From positions 248,001 to 312,000 of the forward strand of contig JAAXKN010000002.1 of NCBI GenBank assembly GCA_025612375.1: DNA of 64,000 nucleotides, read 5' to 3'. The number at the start of each line of letters is the position of its first letter. Position 1 is the first letter of the stretch. The DNA is from Ignavibacteria bacterium (GTDB lineage: Bacteria; Bacteroidota; Ignavibacteria; Ignavibacteriales; SURF-24). Shown here piece after piece: positions 28,021-36,702 of this stretch. Both the position numbers and the translations under genes were made by a program. Under the pieces are notes generated by a model that worked only from the letters and a program-made list of their open reading frames with translations, did no database searches and had not been told where the DNA came from.

Positions 28021-28671
28021 TTGGACAACAACCGCACATCAGACAGCCCTTGGATTGACGTCAGTGCCCCCGTTCATAGCGGAATGGTGCACTGGCCCGG
28101 GGAGCCCGAGGTTTCAGTCTACAGGATCTCAAGCATAACTGAAGGAAAAGATGCCAACGTTTCGGGGCTTTCAATGAGCGCTCATACGGGAACACATATG
28201 GACGCACCGTTCCACTTTATTAATAACGGTAAGGATATCTCGCAGGTACCCTTTGAGGCTCTCATAGGAGAGACTCTGGTTATTGATGTGAAGAACCCTG
28301 AGGTTGTGGACCTCCAGGACCTTAGAGATTTCGATATAAGGCCTAAAGACCGCGTGCTCTTTAAGACTAATAACTCCAATAGGGAGTGGTTCAATATGAA
28401 TTTCAGCACCAATTACACAGGGCTTTCAGCCCGTGCGGCAAAATACCTGGCCGAACGGAAAGTTCAGCTTGTAGGTATAGATTTCCTTTCTATCGGCACT
28501 CACGCAGAAGACGAGGAAGTTCACAGAACACTCCTGGGTCAGGGTATCTGGATCATTGAAGGTCTCTATATGAAAGACATAGCTGAAGGCGCCTATGAAA
28601 TGATTTGTCTGCCCTTAAGGCTCATCGGGTGCGATGGTGCGCCGGCAAGAACGGTATTAAGAAAAATATAA
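28021..28671 (+). CDS. Cyclase/arylformamidase family metal hydrolase (KynB-like)
   Basis: Metal-dependent hydrolase of 216 aa in the family of bacterial kynurenine formamidase and isatin hydrolase. The TTG at 28021 is the likely start, because the typical N-terminus (WIDVSAPVHSGMVHWPGEPE) lies before any in-frame ATG that would keep the domain whole; AAGGGA lies about 9 nt upstream. The metal motif is HTGTHMDAPFHF, with GIDFLSIGTHAEDEEVH and ENTEREDICTED-free C-terminal PLRLIGCDGAPARTVL completing the pattern. It begins a three-gene operon; gnd follows after 17 nt. Because no tryptophan catabolism genes are nearby, the kynurenine substrate is not assured. Confidence 0.82.
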   Translation: MDNNRTSDSPWIDVSAPVHSGMVHWPGEPEVSVYRISSITEGKDANVSGLSMSAHTGTHMDAPFHFINNGKDISQVPFEALIGETLVIDVKNPEVVDLQDLRDFDIRPKDRVLFKTNNSNREWFNMNFSTNYTGLSARAAKYLAERKVQLVGIDFLSIGTHAEDEEVHRTLLGQGIWIIEGLYMKDIAEGAYEMICLPLRLIGCDGAPARTVLRKI

Positions 28672-28688
28672 GCAAAGGAGAACTTTTA

Positions 28689-29684
28689 ATGGATGATAAA
28701 AAAATGATGTTCGGAATAATCGGACTCGGGAAAATGGGCGGCAATCTGGCGCTTCAGGCAATGGAAAAGGGTTACAAGGTTGCAGGCATGGATAAATCGG
28801 AGCTTTCACAGGAACTAAGGGAGTCGGCTATTCAAAAAGCCAAAGATGTAAAAGGACTGATTGAAGACCTTAAAAGGCCCCGCGTTGTATTCCTTTATGT
28901 CCCGGCCGGGAAAGTAGTGGATATAGTAATTGATGAACTTTCCCAGGTAATGACCAAAGGCGACATTATTGTTGATGGCGGCAATTCGTACTGGGGCGAT
29001 TCAATAACGCGCGCCGGAAGACTAAAAGAGAAGGGTTTATATTTCATAGACTGCGGCACAAGCGGCGGCATCTCAGGCGCAAGGCATGGTGCCTGCTTTA
29101 TGGTAGGGGGCGAAACTGAACCGGTTAATATAATTGCCCCGATATTAAAGGACCTCGCGGTTCCTGAGGGTTTCGTCCATGCGGGGCCATCCGGCTCGGG
29201 CCACTTTGTAAAGCTCGTCCATAACGGAATCGAGTTCGGAATGCTTGAGGCCATTGGCGAAGGCATGGACATGCTGGAGCGCTTCAGGGAAAAGCTCAAT
29301 ATAAATGAAGTCCTCCACGCCTGGAATCACGGAAGTGTCATCAGGTCATGGCTTGTTGAGCTGATGGAAGAGTCATATAAGGATCTTAGAGGCATGGAAA
29401 CAGTTCCGCCGTATGTTGAAGACACAGGTGAGGTCAATTGGCTTGTAGAAGATGCCTTGCATATGGAAATTTCGATACCTGTAATAAGCCAGTCGGTCAT
29501 GCAGCTATTTACTTCACGTGACAATCAAAAGAACTGGGCGCGAGCAATTGCCATGATGCGCCATGGCTTCGGCGGCCATCCGTATGGTGAAAATGAAGGG
29601 ATTAAAAACGAAAGACGATTTGGAAGAATAGGCGGATACCTGATGGAAGATGAAAAAATACGACCAGCTGAAAAAAGGAGATAA
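28689..29684 (+). CDS. gnd: 6-phosphogluconate dehydrogenase, short (GndA/YqeC-type) form
   Basis: Oxidative decarboxylation of 6-phosphogluconate to ribulose 5-phosphate in the pentose phosphate pathway; 331 aa. The ATG at 28689 is chosen because AAAGGAG lies 8 nt upstream; the open frame reaches back to 28605 inside the previous gene without support. The Rossmann motif is FGIIGLGKMGGNLALQAME, followed by DGGNSYWGDS, IDCGTSGGISGARHGACFM and SGHFVKLVHNGIEFGMLEA. The protein is about 330 aa rather than 470, so it belongs to the short-chain group, which often prefers NAD; cofactor choice is inferred. Translation is probably coupled to the next gene, 2 nt away. Confidence 0.92.
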   Translation: MDDKKMMFGIIGLGKMGGNLALQAMEKGYKVAGMDKSELSQELRESAIQKAKDVKGLIEDLKRPRVVFLYVPAGKVVDIVIDELSQVMTKGDIIVDGGNSYWGDSITRAGRLKEKGLYFIDCGTSGGISGARHGACFMVGGETEPVNIIAPILKDLAVPEGFVHAGPSGSGHFVKLVHNGIEFGMLEAIGEGMDMLERFREKLNINEVLHAWNHGSVIRSWLVELMEESYKDLRGMETVPPYVEDTGEVNWLVEDALHMEISIPVISQSVMQLFTSRDNQKNWARAIAMMRHGFGGHPYGENEGIKNERRFGRIGGYLMEDEKIRPAEKRR

Positions 29685-29686
29685 AG

Positions 29687-30565
29687 ATGAGGGATATATC
29701 AGTAAAGCGCCCTTCATGGAAGGAGGTCTTAAGGGAGGAAAGGGTCCTGGTGCTTCCCGCGGCGCACGATGCACTGACGGCAAGGCTCATTGAACGCGCT
29801 GGTTTTAAGGCCTACCAGATCGGAGGCTTTGCACTTGCAGGCGTGATGCATGCCGTTCCTGACGTGGACCTGGAGCACTTCGGAGAAAAAAGCGAGGCTG
29901 CACGGAGTATTATTCATTCCACAAAACTTCCGGCCCTTGTCGACTGCGACGACGGATACGGGGATGTAAAGAATGTTAACCGCGTAATCCGAAGCTATGA
30001 ACTCATGGGAGCCGCGGCTGTTTTTATTGAGGACCAGAAGGCACCAAAGCGCTGCGGGCATATGGCCAAAAAAGAGGTAATCCCTGTTGAAGACATGGAA
30101 AAGAAAATAAGCGCTGCCGCCGACGCAAGGCGGAGCCGCGACTTTTTTATACTTGCCAGGACGGATGCAATTGAGCCCAATGGCCTTAAGGATGCCCTTA
30201 AAAGAGGGGACCGTTACCTGAAGGCGGGCGCGGACGGGCTTTATTTTGACGGCGTTGAAAGTAAAAAAGAGCTTAAGAAAATTGGCTCTACATTCGTGGG
30301 CGTTCCGCTTGCAACAAGCGTCCTTGAAAGAGGGGGGAAGACACCGGCCCTGAGCCCGAAGGAATTCCGGGAGCTGAATTTCTCAATGATACTATATCCC
30401 ACAACAATACTTTTCCGCTTGACGCGACAGATCGAACGTGCGCTTCAGGACCTGAAGGCCGGGCGCCAGATGCCTGAAAATGAATCAGTTGATATGAAGC
30501 AGTTTGAAGACATTGTGGACCTGCAGTACTGGGCTGAACTGGAAGACAGATATCATACACGCTGA
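29687..30565 (+). CDS. Isocitrate lyase/PEP mutase superfamily protein
   Basis: 292 aa TIM-barrel enzyme of the ICL/PEPM superfamily, which makes or breaks C-C or C-P bonds next to a 2-oxo acid. Features seen are AHDALTARLIERAGFKAYQI, the Mg-binding DCDDGYGD, the mobile-loop signature KRCGH, and EDQKAPKRCGHM. The KRCGH cysteine is the lyase signature, which favours a methylisocitrate/isocitrate lyase-like or oxaloacetate-hydrolase-like enzyme over PEP mutase. There are no methylcitrate cycle genes nearby, so the substrate stays open. It starts 2 nt after gnd and ends the three-gene operon. Confidence 0.85.
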   Translation: MRDISVKRPSWKEVLREERVLVLPAAHDALTARLIERAGFKAYQIGGFALAGVMHAVPDVDLEHFGEKSEAARSIIHSTKLPALVDCDDGYGDVKNVNRVIRSYELMGAAAVFIEDQKAPKRCGHMAKKEVIPVEDMEKKISAAADARRSRDFFILARTDAIEPNGLKDALKRGDRYLKAGADGLYFDGVESKKELKKIGSTFVGVPLATSVLERGGKTPALSPKEFRELNFSMILYPTTILFRLTRQIERALQDLKAGRQMPENESVDMKQFEDIVDLQYWAELEDRYHTR

Positions 30566-30715
30566 AAGCCGGGCTTAAATAAATATTTTTTTCCGGGGCT
30601 GGTGCCCAAAGAAACAGCAGCCCGCATGCACCCGCCCGGGAAGAGGGGATCTATTCCTTGCTTTTCATATTTACTACCCCTATATTTCCTCACAACAAAT
30701 CACCGGGGTCAATTC

Positions 30716-31537
30716 ATGAAGAAAAAATACTTTATCATTCCCATGTTATTCCTTTCATTTGGTTTTCTTGCATACAGGGTCGCAGATCATTCAATCGATT
30801 CAATACTTCAGAAGCTTCAGATGACGAGCGAAGACGCCAAAGAATACGCCTGGAGCGACTGCTCGGGCTGCTACTTCGGCCACCCGATGCCGGGGGAGCT
30901 TAAAGATACTCCATTAAATGAACGCCCTCTTATAGTTAAAGCTGTCGGGGAATTTGTGAAGCTTTATTCAAAGTCTGAAGACTTCAAAAGGCGTTACCTT
31001 GAGCAGCGTGATGTTAGTAAGCCCCAGCCCCCGGAGTCTCCTAAATCCATGGCCGAAATTAAGAAAAATGATAAAGAACAGATGAAAAAAAGCCTTCAGG
31101 AGATGGAAAAGGCAAAAGCCAGCCTGCCTGCCTCGCAAAGGGGTGAATTTGAAAAGATGATTCAGGAGTTGAAGCAGCAGATGGCTGAAATGGATAAACA
31201 GGATAACGTGGCTTACAGCTCAGAGACCGAAGAGTACATGAAGCAGGGTTACGAAGCCGAGATGAAGGAGTACCAGGAAAGGCTTAAGGAGTGGGAAAGG
31301 GATTACCCGAACGAGCCTGACATGATGATAAGAAGGTGGCTCGAGGAATTCCTGAAGGCCTCGTCCGATGTGGATTTTGATGCACAGGTAAGTACAGATG
31401 AATTTGGCAAAAAGAGATTTGTAAACGCTGACTATGAGCATAAACCCGACATTTGGAAGCTCTGCTTCAGGGCAGGCCGCCAGACCACGGAAGCCGGGCG
31501 CAAATTTGCCGAATCGTGGCTTAAAGAATTAAAATAA
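30716..31537 (+). CDS. Exported or membrane-anchored charged protein of unknown function
   Basis: 273 aa from the ATG at 30716; GGGG 8 nt upstream and the hydrophobic start MKKKYFIIPMLFLSFGFLAY support this over the longer open frame from 30602. Residues 5-22 form a signal anchor or signal peptide. Residues about 40-60 hold SDCSGCYFGHPMPGE with two Cys spaced by two residues. Residues about 105-185 are highly charged and Lys/Glu/Met/Gln rich, suggesting a coiled coil. The C-terminal part is WxxxF-rich and contains DIWKLCFRAGRQTTEAG. I do not recognise a family. It stands alone after the cyclase/gnd operon and before a REP element. Confidence 0.7.
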   Translation: MKKKYFIIPMLFLSFGFLAYRVADHSIDSILQKLQMTSEDAKEYAWSDCSGCYFGHPMPGELKDTPLNERPLIVKAVGEFVKLYSKSEDFKRRYLEQRDVSKPQPPESPKSMAEIKKNDKEQMKKSLQEMEKAKASLPASQRGEFEKMIQELKQQMAEMDKQDNVAYSSETEEYMKQGYEAEMKEYQERLKEWERDYPNEPDMMIRRWLEEFLKASSDVDFDAQVSTDEFGKKRFVNADYEHKPDIWKLCFRAGRQTTEAGRKFAESWLKELK

Positions 31538-31580
31538 ATAGTTGAATATCTCTTCTGCATGGTGGATGGACATTTCTTCT

Positions 31581-31604
31581 GTAGGGGCGCACGGCGGTGC
31601 GCCC
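31581..31604 (+). repeat. REP palindrome 1, GTAG-footed
   Basis: A 24-nt unit: GTAG foot (31581-31584), 8-bp stem GGGCGCAC/GTGCGCCC and GGCG loop. It is identical to REP 2 and to REP 3 (inverted). It lies between the unknown exported protein gene and the convergent RAYT gene. Confidence 0.88.
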
Positions 31605-31635
31605 CCGCCTCTGGCGTTGGCGTACCAATACGGGT

Positions 31636-32163
31636 TTACTCACGTAAATAATATCTGTCAAGTTCCCATTTTGCTGGATTTGTGACTATATAATTCTGAA
31701 TTGTATATAGCTCCTTTTCATTGCGGATAATATGTTCATAATAGTTTCTTTGCCAGACAGCCAAATTAAACCCCGCAATATTACGTGCTTTAATTGTAAC
31801 AGTGGATTTAAAACCTGAGATAAAAGAGGAGAGTGATTTTGAGAGAAATCCAGGAGGTGCTGGGTTTACCTGAATCGGTGGTTTTATCTTTTCTTCATGT
31901 ATAAGATGGGGGTTATCTATTATGACAATACCATGTATGTGATTGGGCATTATTATGTACTCATCATAAGAGATTTCCTTGCGAATCCTGGCGGAATTTT
32001 CCCATTCCTCAAGAACAATATTTCCCAGATTATTCAATTCTACTTTTTCATTTTGTACATACCCAAACAAATTTCTACGTTCGAATGCACAAATTGTAAC
32101 AAAATAGTATCCGAATGATCTATAATCATAGTCTCTAAGTCTGATTGAGTGTCTTTCCTCCAT
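31636..32163 (-). CDS. REP-associated tyrosine transposase (RAYT, IS200/Y1-type)
   Basis: Single-strand DNA nuclease of the Y1/HUH family, 175 aa. The start at 32163 is chosen because AGGGAAGA lies 7 nt upstream; the longer frame to 32250 simply translates REP 2. Features seen are FGYYFVTICAFERRNLFG, the HUH motif in MPNHIHGIVII (H75, H77), and the C-terminal WQRNYYEHIIRNE with YIVTNPAKWELDRYY, which contains the candidate nucleophile tyrosines. RAYTs are domesticated IS200 relatives that act on REP palindromes with a GTAG-type foot. Three such REPs lie at 31581, 32202 and 32315, on both sides of the gene, which ties the enzyme to its repeat. The frame is intact, so the protein may be active. 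Confidence 0.93.
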   Translation of the reverse strand: MEERHSIRLRDYDYRSFGYYFVTICAFERRNLFGYVQNEKVELNNLGNIVLEEWENSARIRKEISYDEYIIMPNHIHGIVIIDNPHLIHEEKIKPPIQVNPAPPGFLSKSLSSFISGFKSTVTIKARNIAGFNLAVWQRNYYEHIIRNEKELYTIQNYIVTNPAKWELDRYYLRE

Positions 32164-32201
32164 AAAAGTCTTCCCTGTAAGGATTAAAAAACCATTCTTT
32201 T

Positions 32202-32225
32202 GTAGGGGCGCACGGCGGTGCGCCC
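32202..32225 (+). repeat. REP palindrome 2, GTAG-footed
   Basis: Identical 24-nt unit (GTAG foot at 32202-32205, 8-bp stem, GGCG loop) just upstream of the RAYT start codon, direct with respect to REP 1. Confidence 0.88.
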
Positions 32226-32314
32226 TGACGGGAAAAAACAATTTGACCAAAATTGAAAATTCCCCTATAGGAGTTATTCGGATTTGTAAAAATATCTAAC
32301 GCATAAAAGCGTCC

Positions 32315-32338
32315 GGGCGCACCGCCGTGCGCCCCTAC
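32315..32338 (-). repeat. REP palindrome 3, inverted copy
   Basis: The same unit on the minus strand: stem 32315-32322 with 32327-32334, foot read as CTAC at 32335-32338 on the plus strand. It faces REP 2 across 89 nt, giving an inverted REP pair of the BIME type. Confidence 0.88.
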
Positions 32339-32369
32339 AGAAAAAATAAAATAATAGCAATCATATATT

Positions 32370-33146
32370 CTACATTACCTCGTGCTCGTGATGGGCGTGG
32401 TTTTTGAGAAACGGGGTTAAAAGATCTATCGGGACAGGGAATATTGTTGTTGAGTTCTTTTCCGTTGCAATTTCCGTCAGGGTCTGCAGAAATCTCAGCT
32501 GTACTGCAACGGGATTATTTGCAATTACTGTTGCAGCCTCATAAAGCTTCTGGCTGGCCTGGAATTCCCCGTCGGCGTGTATTACCTTGGCCCTTCTTTC
32601 GCGCTCTGCCTCAGCCTGCTTTGCCATTGCACGCTTCATTTCTATCGGCAGGTCCACGTGCTTAACCTCCACGTTCGAGACTTTTATTCCCCAGGGCGAT
32701 GCCTGTGCGTCAATTACCTTCTGCAGCTCGGCATTGATCTTCTCCCTTTCGGCTAAAAGCTCGTCCAGAAGCGACTGACCCAGTATGCACCTTAAAGTGG
32801 TCTGCGAAAGCTGTGAGGTTGCCTGCACGAAATTCTCCACTTCCACTATTGCTTTTTCGGGATGGAATACCCTGAAATAAACAACTGCGTTTACCTTCAG
32901 TGAAACGTTGTCTTTTGTAATTATGTCCTGCTCCGGTACATCAAAAACCACCGTCCTAAGGCTTACCCTTACCATCCGGTCCACTATCGGGATCAGCAGA
33001 ACAAGGCCCGGACCCTTGCTCCCGATCAGGCGCCCAAGGCGGAAAACGACTGCGCGCTCATATTCACGCAGTATTCTGATGGCGCTGAAAAGAATAATCA
33101 GTGCAAAGAAAACCAGTACCGTCAGTAATGCCGATGCGGTTTCCAT
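32370..33146 (-). CDS. Slipin (stomatin/prohibitin, Band 7) membrane protein
   Basis: 258 aa membrane-scaffold protein. Residues 5-25 form one hydrophobic anchor, followed by the Band 7/SPFH domain: [60 protein letters not shown] and [20 protein letters not shown] coiled-coil stretch follows ([16 protein letters not shown]). The C-terminus is His-rich (NHAHHEHE). It is encoded 37 nt downstream of nfeD on the same strand, the standard pairing. The NfeD-type membrane protease cleaves slipin C-terminal hydrophobic segments in Pyrococcus, so the two probably act on membrane quality control. Confidence 0.93.
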   Translation of the reverse strand: METASALLTVLVFFALIILFSAIRILREYERAVVFRLGRLIGSKGPGLVLLIPIVDRMVRVSLRTVVFDVPEQDIITKDNVSLKVNAVVYFRVFHPEKAIVEVENFVQATSQLSQTTLRCILGQSLLDELLAEREKINAELQKVIDAQASPWGIKVSNVEVKHVDLPIEMKRAMAKQAEAERERRAKVIHADGEFQASQKLYEAATVIANNPVAVQLRFLQTLTEIATEKNSTTIFPVPIDLLTPFLKNHAHHEHEVM

Positions 33147-33183
33147 ACTTCCTCCAATTGTTGTTAATACTTATGCTTAAAAA

Positions 33184-34467
33184 TTATATGCCGTGATTCT
33201 CTTTCCTTACTTTCAGATTCATACCTTCTACATTCTCTACAATTACCCTTTCACCTTTATTTATTCCCCCTTCCAGGCTCTCGGCCGACCAGATCTCACC
33301 GTGTACGTGTATCTGCCCTAAAGGGCTGAGGTCCGAAATTGCCACGCCTTCTTCCCCTATTATACCCTGCACGCCCGTTGAGGTCTTAAGCTTCTGCGCC
33401 CTTATTCCCATACCGATTACAAAGAGGAAGAAAATGACAGTCATAAGAACGATTGAAACTACAATTTCTTTTGAAAGCATCAGAACCTCCAGAAAAGAGC
33501 TGGTCTGAAAGAGCATCATGGAGCCCAGGAAGAGCGCTGCGGCCCCTCCAATTGTAAGAAGTCCGTGGCTTACTATCTTGATTTCAAGGATGAATAAAAT
33601 AACAGATAAAATAATTAAGCCGATTCCGGCGTAGTTAATTGGAAGCGTGTGCATGGCGTAAAAGGCAAGTATTAAGCTTATGGCCCCGATTACGCCGGGG
33701 AATATGGAGCCCGGGTTATAAAGCTCAAACATGATTCCGTACATGCCGAGAATAAGCAGTATGTAGGCTATGTTAGGATCGCTTAGAACCTTAAGCATCT
33801 TCTGCTGGAATGTCATCTCTATATTAACAAGCTTAACGTCATTTGTTTTAAGCGTCTTTTCACCCATGGAGGTCCGGACTTTCATGCCGTTAACTTTCTG
33901 GAGCAGATCCCGCGTATCCTTTGCAATGAGGTCTATTACTCTGGTTTTCAAAGCCTCGGTTTCAGTAATGGAAAGGCTTTTGCGTACGGCGTCTTCAGCC
34001 CACTGTATGTTGCGGTTTCTTTTCTCGCTAATAGATCTGATGAATGCCGCGGCGTCATTAGTGGCCTTTGCCAGCATTACGGAATCTGCCTGCCCCTGCA
34101 GCGTTACCGGATGCGCGGCTCCAATGTTGGTGCCCGGAGTCATGGCGGCAATGTGGGCCGAAAGTGTAATAAATACTCCTGCTGAAGCTGCCTGCGCTCC
34201 CTCAGGACTTACAAATACGATTACGGGAACGGGGGAGCGGAGGATTTCCGAGACCATATCGCGCGTGGATGAGAGGAGTCCGCCCGGAGTGTTAAGCTTT
34301 ACTACAAGGCACTCGGCGCCGTTTTCTGAGGCTTTCGAAATGCCCAGCGCAAGGTAATCTTCTGTTACCTGTGTTATGGCCCCGTCAATTGAGATAATAT
34401 AAACCTTAGCCTGCTGGGCATTTGAAGAGGCGGCAAAAAGCAATAGTATAATAACTAATACTTTCAT
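33184..34467 (-). CDS. NfeD-family membrane serine protease (ClpP-like plus NfeD domain)
   Basis: 427 aa. Residues 1-17 are a signal peptide. A ClpP/crotonase-fold serine protease domain covers about 20-215 (VVKLNTPGGLLSSTRDMVSE, the nucleophile Ser95 in AQAASAGVFI, and MTPGTNIGAAHPV). Four or five transmembrane helices lie at about 230-345. A C-terminal NfeD OB-fold covers about 360-425 (GVQGIIGEEGVAISDLSPLG, HVHGEIWSAES). This is the long NfeD1b-type layout. It is encoded directly upstream of its usual partner slipin. The role is membrane protein turnover or membrane integrity, inferred from the family. Confidence 0.93.
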   Translation of the reverse strand: MKVLVIILLLFAASSNAQQAKVYIISIDGAITQVTEDYLALGISKASENGAECLVVKLNTPGGLLSSTRDMVSEILRSPVPVIVFVSPEGAQAASAGVFITLSAHIAAMTPGTNIGAAHPVTLQGQADSVMLAKATNDAAAFIRSISEKRNRNIQWAEDAVRKSLSITETEALKTRVIDLIAKDTRDLLQKVNGMKVRTSMGEKTLKTNDVKLVNIEMTFQQKMLKVLSDPNIAYILLILGMYGIMFELYNPGSIFPGVIGAISLILAFYAMHTLPINYAGIGLIILSVILFILEIKIVSHGLLTIGGAAALFLGSMMLFQTSSFLEVLMLSKEIVVSIVLMTVIFFLFVIGMGIRAQKLKTSTGVQGIIGEEGVAISDLSPLGQIHVHGEIWSAESLEGGINKGERVIVENVEGMNLKVRKENHGI

Positions 34468-34585
34468 GGCTTAACCTGGTTTTTAGTTTATTTCCAGAAG
34501 CCAGAATATTTCCCCCTTAAATTTAACAGGGGGAAATTGAAAAGTTCAAAAACAATAAAATATCTTTTCCGCTTTAATCCCTGCC

Positions 34586-35059
34586 CTAAACTTTTATCTT
34601 TTTTGTAAAGTTCAGTACTATAGGGTTTACAATACGGCTAAATTCATCCATCGTCAGCTCAATTGCGTCTGTGTGGCTGCCGGCATTAAAGAAAATTTCC
34701 TTATTGTTCAGAAGGCTTTTTGACATGTAGACATCCATGTCGTAAAGCTTCCCGAAGGGCGGCATTGCGCCTGCCTCGCAGTCGGGGAATTTGCTCCTGA
34801 ATTCAGTTTCGGTGCAGAGCCTTACTTCACCGGCATCGAGTATGCTTTTAAGGAGTTCAAAATCAATTCTCTGCGATGCCGGAAGCACAGCCATTGCAAG
34901 CTCGCCGTCAATCCTTATCATTACCGTCTTGGCAAACTCCTTTCCCTTGATATGAATTGAGGCCGCCGTTTCCTGTGCCGTAAATGCCAGCGGATGGTTA
35001 ATGTTTTTGTAGCGGATTTCAGTGTTTTCTAAAAATTCCCTTACTTTGCTGGTAACCAT
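34586..35059 (-). CDS. YbaK/EbsC-family aminoacyl-tRNA deacylase
   Basis: 157 aa stand-alone editing enzyme that removes a wrong amino acid from charged tRNA. The fold signature is spread over the protein: NHPLAFTAQETAASIHIKGK, FAKTVMIRIDGELAMAVLPA, CEAGAMPPFGKLYDMDVYMS and IFFNAGSHTDAIELTMDEF. The GAMPPFG and NAGSHTDAI elements line the active site in this family. It is closest in look to the YbaK-ProX group that acts on Cys- or Ala-tRNA(Pro), but the exact tRNA cannot be told. It appears monocistronic. Confidence 0.9.
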   Translation of the reverse strand: MVTSKVREFLENTEIRYKNINHPLAFTAQETAASIHIKGKEFAKTVMIRIDGELAMAVLPASQRIDFELLKSILDAGEVRLCTETEFRSKFPDCEAGAMPPFGKLYDMDVYMSKSLLNNKEIFFNAGSHTDAIELTMDEFSRIVNPIVLNFTKKIKV

Positions 35060-35136
35060 ATATACCTCTTATAATTAATTATTTATAATGAGCATATAAA
35101 GAGCAGTATTTTCAGTATGTTAAGAAAATTCGGTTT

Positions 35137-35152
35137 CCCCCATTTATGGGGG
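35137..35152. other. Small GC hairpin between YbaK and saccharopine dehydrogenase genes
   Basis: A 6-bp stem, CCCCCA/TGGGGG, with a TTTA loop. It could end the upstream minus-strand transcript, but the T run after it is poor. Confidence 0.35.
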
Positions 35153-35277
35153 CAGACTCACAAATAGCCTGTCCTTCCATTCCCTAATCAGTTTAATAAA
35201 AAGCCCTGACTAGCGCAATACAGAATCCTGTTTTTTTATAAAATTGTCAAGCCATTTAAGCTGATACAACGGTGAAG

Positions 35278-36423
35278 CTAAACCGCAATGCCCGGGCTCA
35301 CCAGCTGCTCGGAAAACTTATAGTGCACGTTTCTTTTTCCAAGGTACTGAAGAATTTTTGTATAGATCCTTTCCTCCTTGCCAAGCGCCTCGGGAGGTAT
35401 AATTCCCATTGCAGAAATTTCACCCTCAAGTATAAGGTCTGCTGCAGCCGTGCAGGTGTAGCCTGTAGTGCGTGCCATAGATGAGACTTTCTGCCCCGGG
35501 TCCCCCTCGTCATAAAGCAAAGCTGTAATTTCTTTTTTCCCCTCGCGCGCTGCGGCCGAGATAAGTATTTTCATTACGGTAAATTCCTTTTCCCCCGGCT
35601 CCTGTTTCCAGATCGGGAAAAGGAGCTTTGTTGTAAGGTCAATGGGCCTTACTTTATGGCTTCCCAGGTCTATAAAATTACGGCTGAAAAATCCGGTGTC
35701 CCTCAGGGCTTTAATTACTTCAAGGTGCCCCGGGTACCTGAGCGTCTTTTCCGCCATATCGGGGATGTCCATTGTTCTTATCAGCGTGCGCAGGCCGTCT
35801 GTATTAAAGGCTTCAAGAGTGCCGATGCCTTTTACGTCCACAAATTCAGGCTCCGAAAGAGCCTCCTTTATCACAAGTTTTCCCCCTTCAACTATTCTTG
35901 CCGGGCGTGTATATTCCTCTATGACATCGACCGGGGAAAAAGGAGCCTTGTACTGGTAGGGGAATGTCCTTTCCGAAGGGAGCCCGCCGACCATGCATTT
36001 ATAGCTTTCCACTTTATACTTCGAGGCGTAATGGCCGAGTATTATGTTACCCATTCCCGGCGCAACGCCGCAGTCAACAATAGCCGTAACATTATTGTCC
36101 TTTGCCAGTGAATCCAGAAGAAAAGGATCCTCACTGAAAAAAGATATGTCGGCAGCGTTTTTGCCTTCTGAAATAACCGTCTTTAATGTGTTAAAACCTA
36201 TAAAGCCTGGCACTGCGCCTATTACGAGGTCGGCATTCCTTATTACCTTCTTCAGCTCCTCAGTATCCCTTAAGTCCATGGCAATTGTATGAATGCCGAG
36301 GTATTCCAGCGGTAGGAGATTTTCTTCAAAGAGGTCGACTGAGGTAACCTTATACTTTCCTGCCAGGTCCTTTGCCATCACGCTTCCAATCATACCGGCT
36401 CCAAGCACAGTAACATTTTTCAT
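35278..36423 (-). CDS. Saccharopine dehydrogenase family oxidoreductase
   Basis: 381 aa NAD(P)-dependent enzyme. An N-terminal Rossmann fold (MKNVTVLGAGMIGSVMAKDL, DLVIGAVPGFIGFNTLKTVI) leads to a catalytic region with DCGVAPGMGNIILGHYA, CMVGGLPSERTFPYQYKAPF, and FNTDGLRTLIRTM. This is the pattern of saccharopine reductase/lysine 6-dehydrogenase-like proteins. The reaction is likely the reductive or oxidative step at a lysine-derived carbon. Lysine 6-dehydrogenase fits the length of about 380 aa well, but no second lysine catabolism gene is adjacent, so the exact reaction is open. GGAG about 8 nt upstream supports the start. Confidence 0.85.
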   Translation of the reverse strand: MKNVTVLGAGMIGSVMAKDLAGKYKVTSVDLFEENLLPLEYLGIHTIAMDLRDTEELKKVIRNADLVIGAVPGFIGFNTLKTVISEGKNAADISFFSEDPFLLDSLAKDNNVTAIVDCGVAPGMGNIILGHYASKYKVESYKCMVGGLPSERTFPYQYKAPFSPVDVIEEYTRPARIVEGGKLVIKEALSEPEFVDVKGIGTLEAFNTDGLRTLIRTMDIPDMAEKTLRYPGHLEVIKALRDTGFFSRNFIDLGSHKVRPIDLTTKLLFPIWKQEPGEKEFTVMKILISAAAREGKKEITALLYDEGDPGQKVSSMARTTGYTCTAAADLILEGEISAMGIIPPEALGKEERIYTKILQYLGKRNVHYKFSEQLVSPGIAV

Positions 36424-36702
36424 TTTTTATCTCCTCTGTTGAATTTCTTCGTCATAAGAATATATTATTTAATAAGAGGGTGAAATTATATTTCCTGATA
36501 ATACCGCAGGCCTTAAAAAATGGGCCGTTTACTGATTTATGTGACCGTTTGTTTATAACAATTTTATTTAATGGAAAAAATGGATTTTTTACACTGATGC
36601 TTCTTCTTTTCTGCTTTTCAGGGTTCAATAAGGTGCAGCATTATAATTATTATAAAAGATTTCCGTAAAGCTCCAATAGTGATAAGATAAAGGAGGGATG
36701 TT

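Noticed and set aside
32164-32250. N-terminal extension of the RAYT protein
   Set aside because: These codons are a translation of the REP 2 palindrome; the ATG at 32163 has its own ribosome site and matches family length.
36480-36668. 62-codon plus-strand ORF before the thioesterase gene
   Set aside because: Low-complexity hydrophobic translation in an AT-rich promoter region, without a ribosome site.
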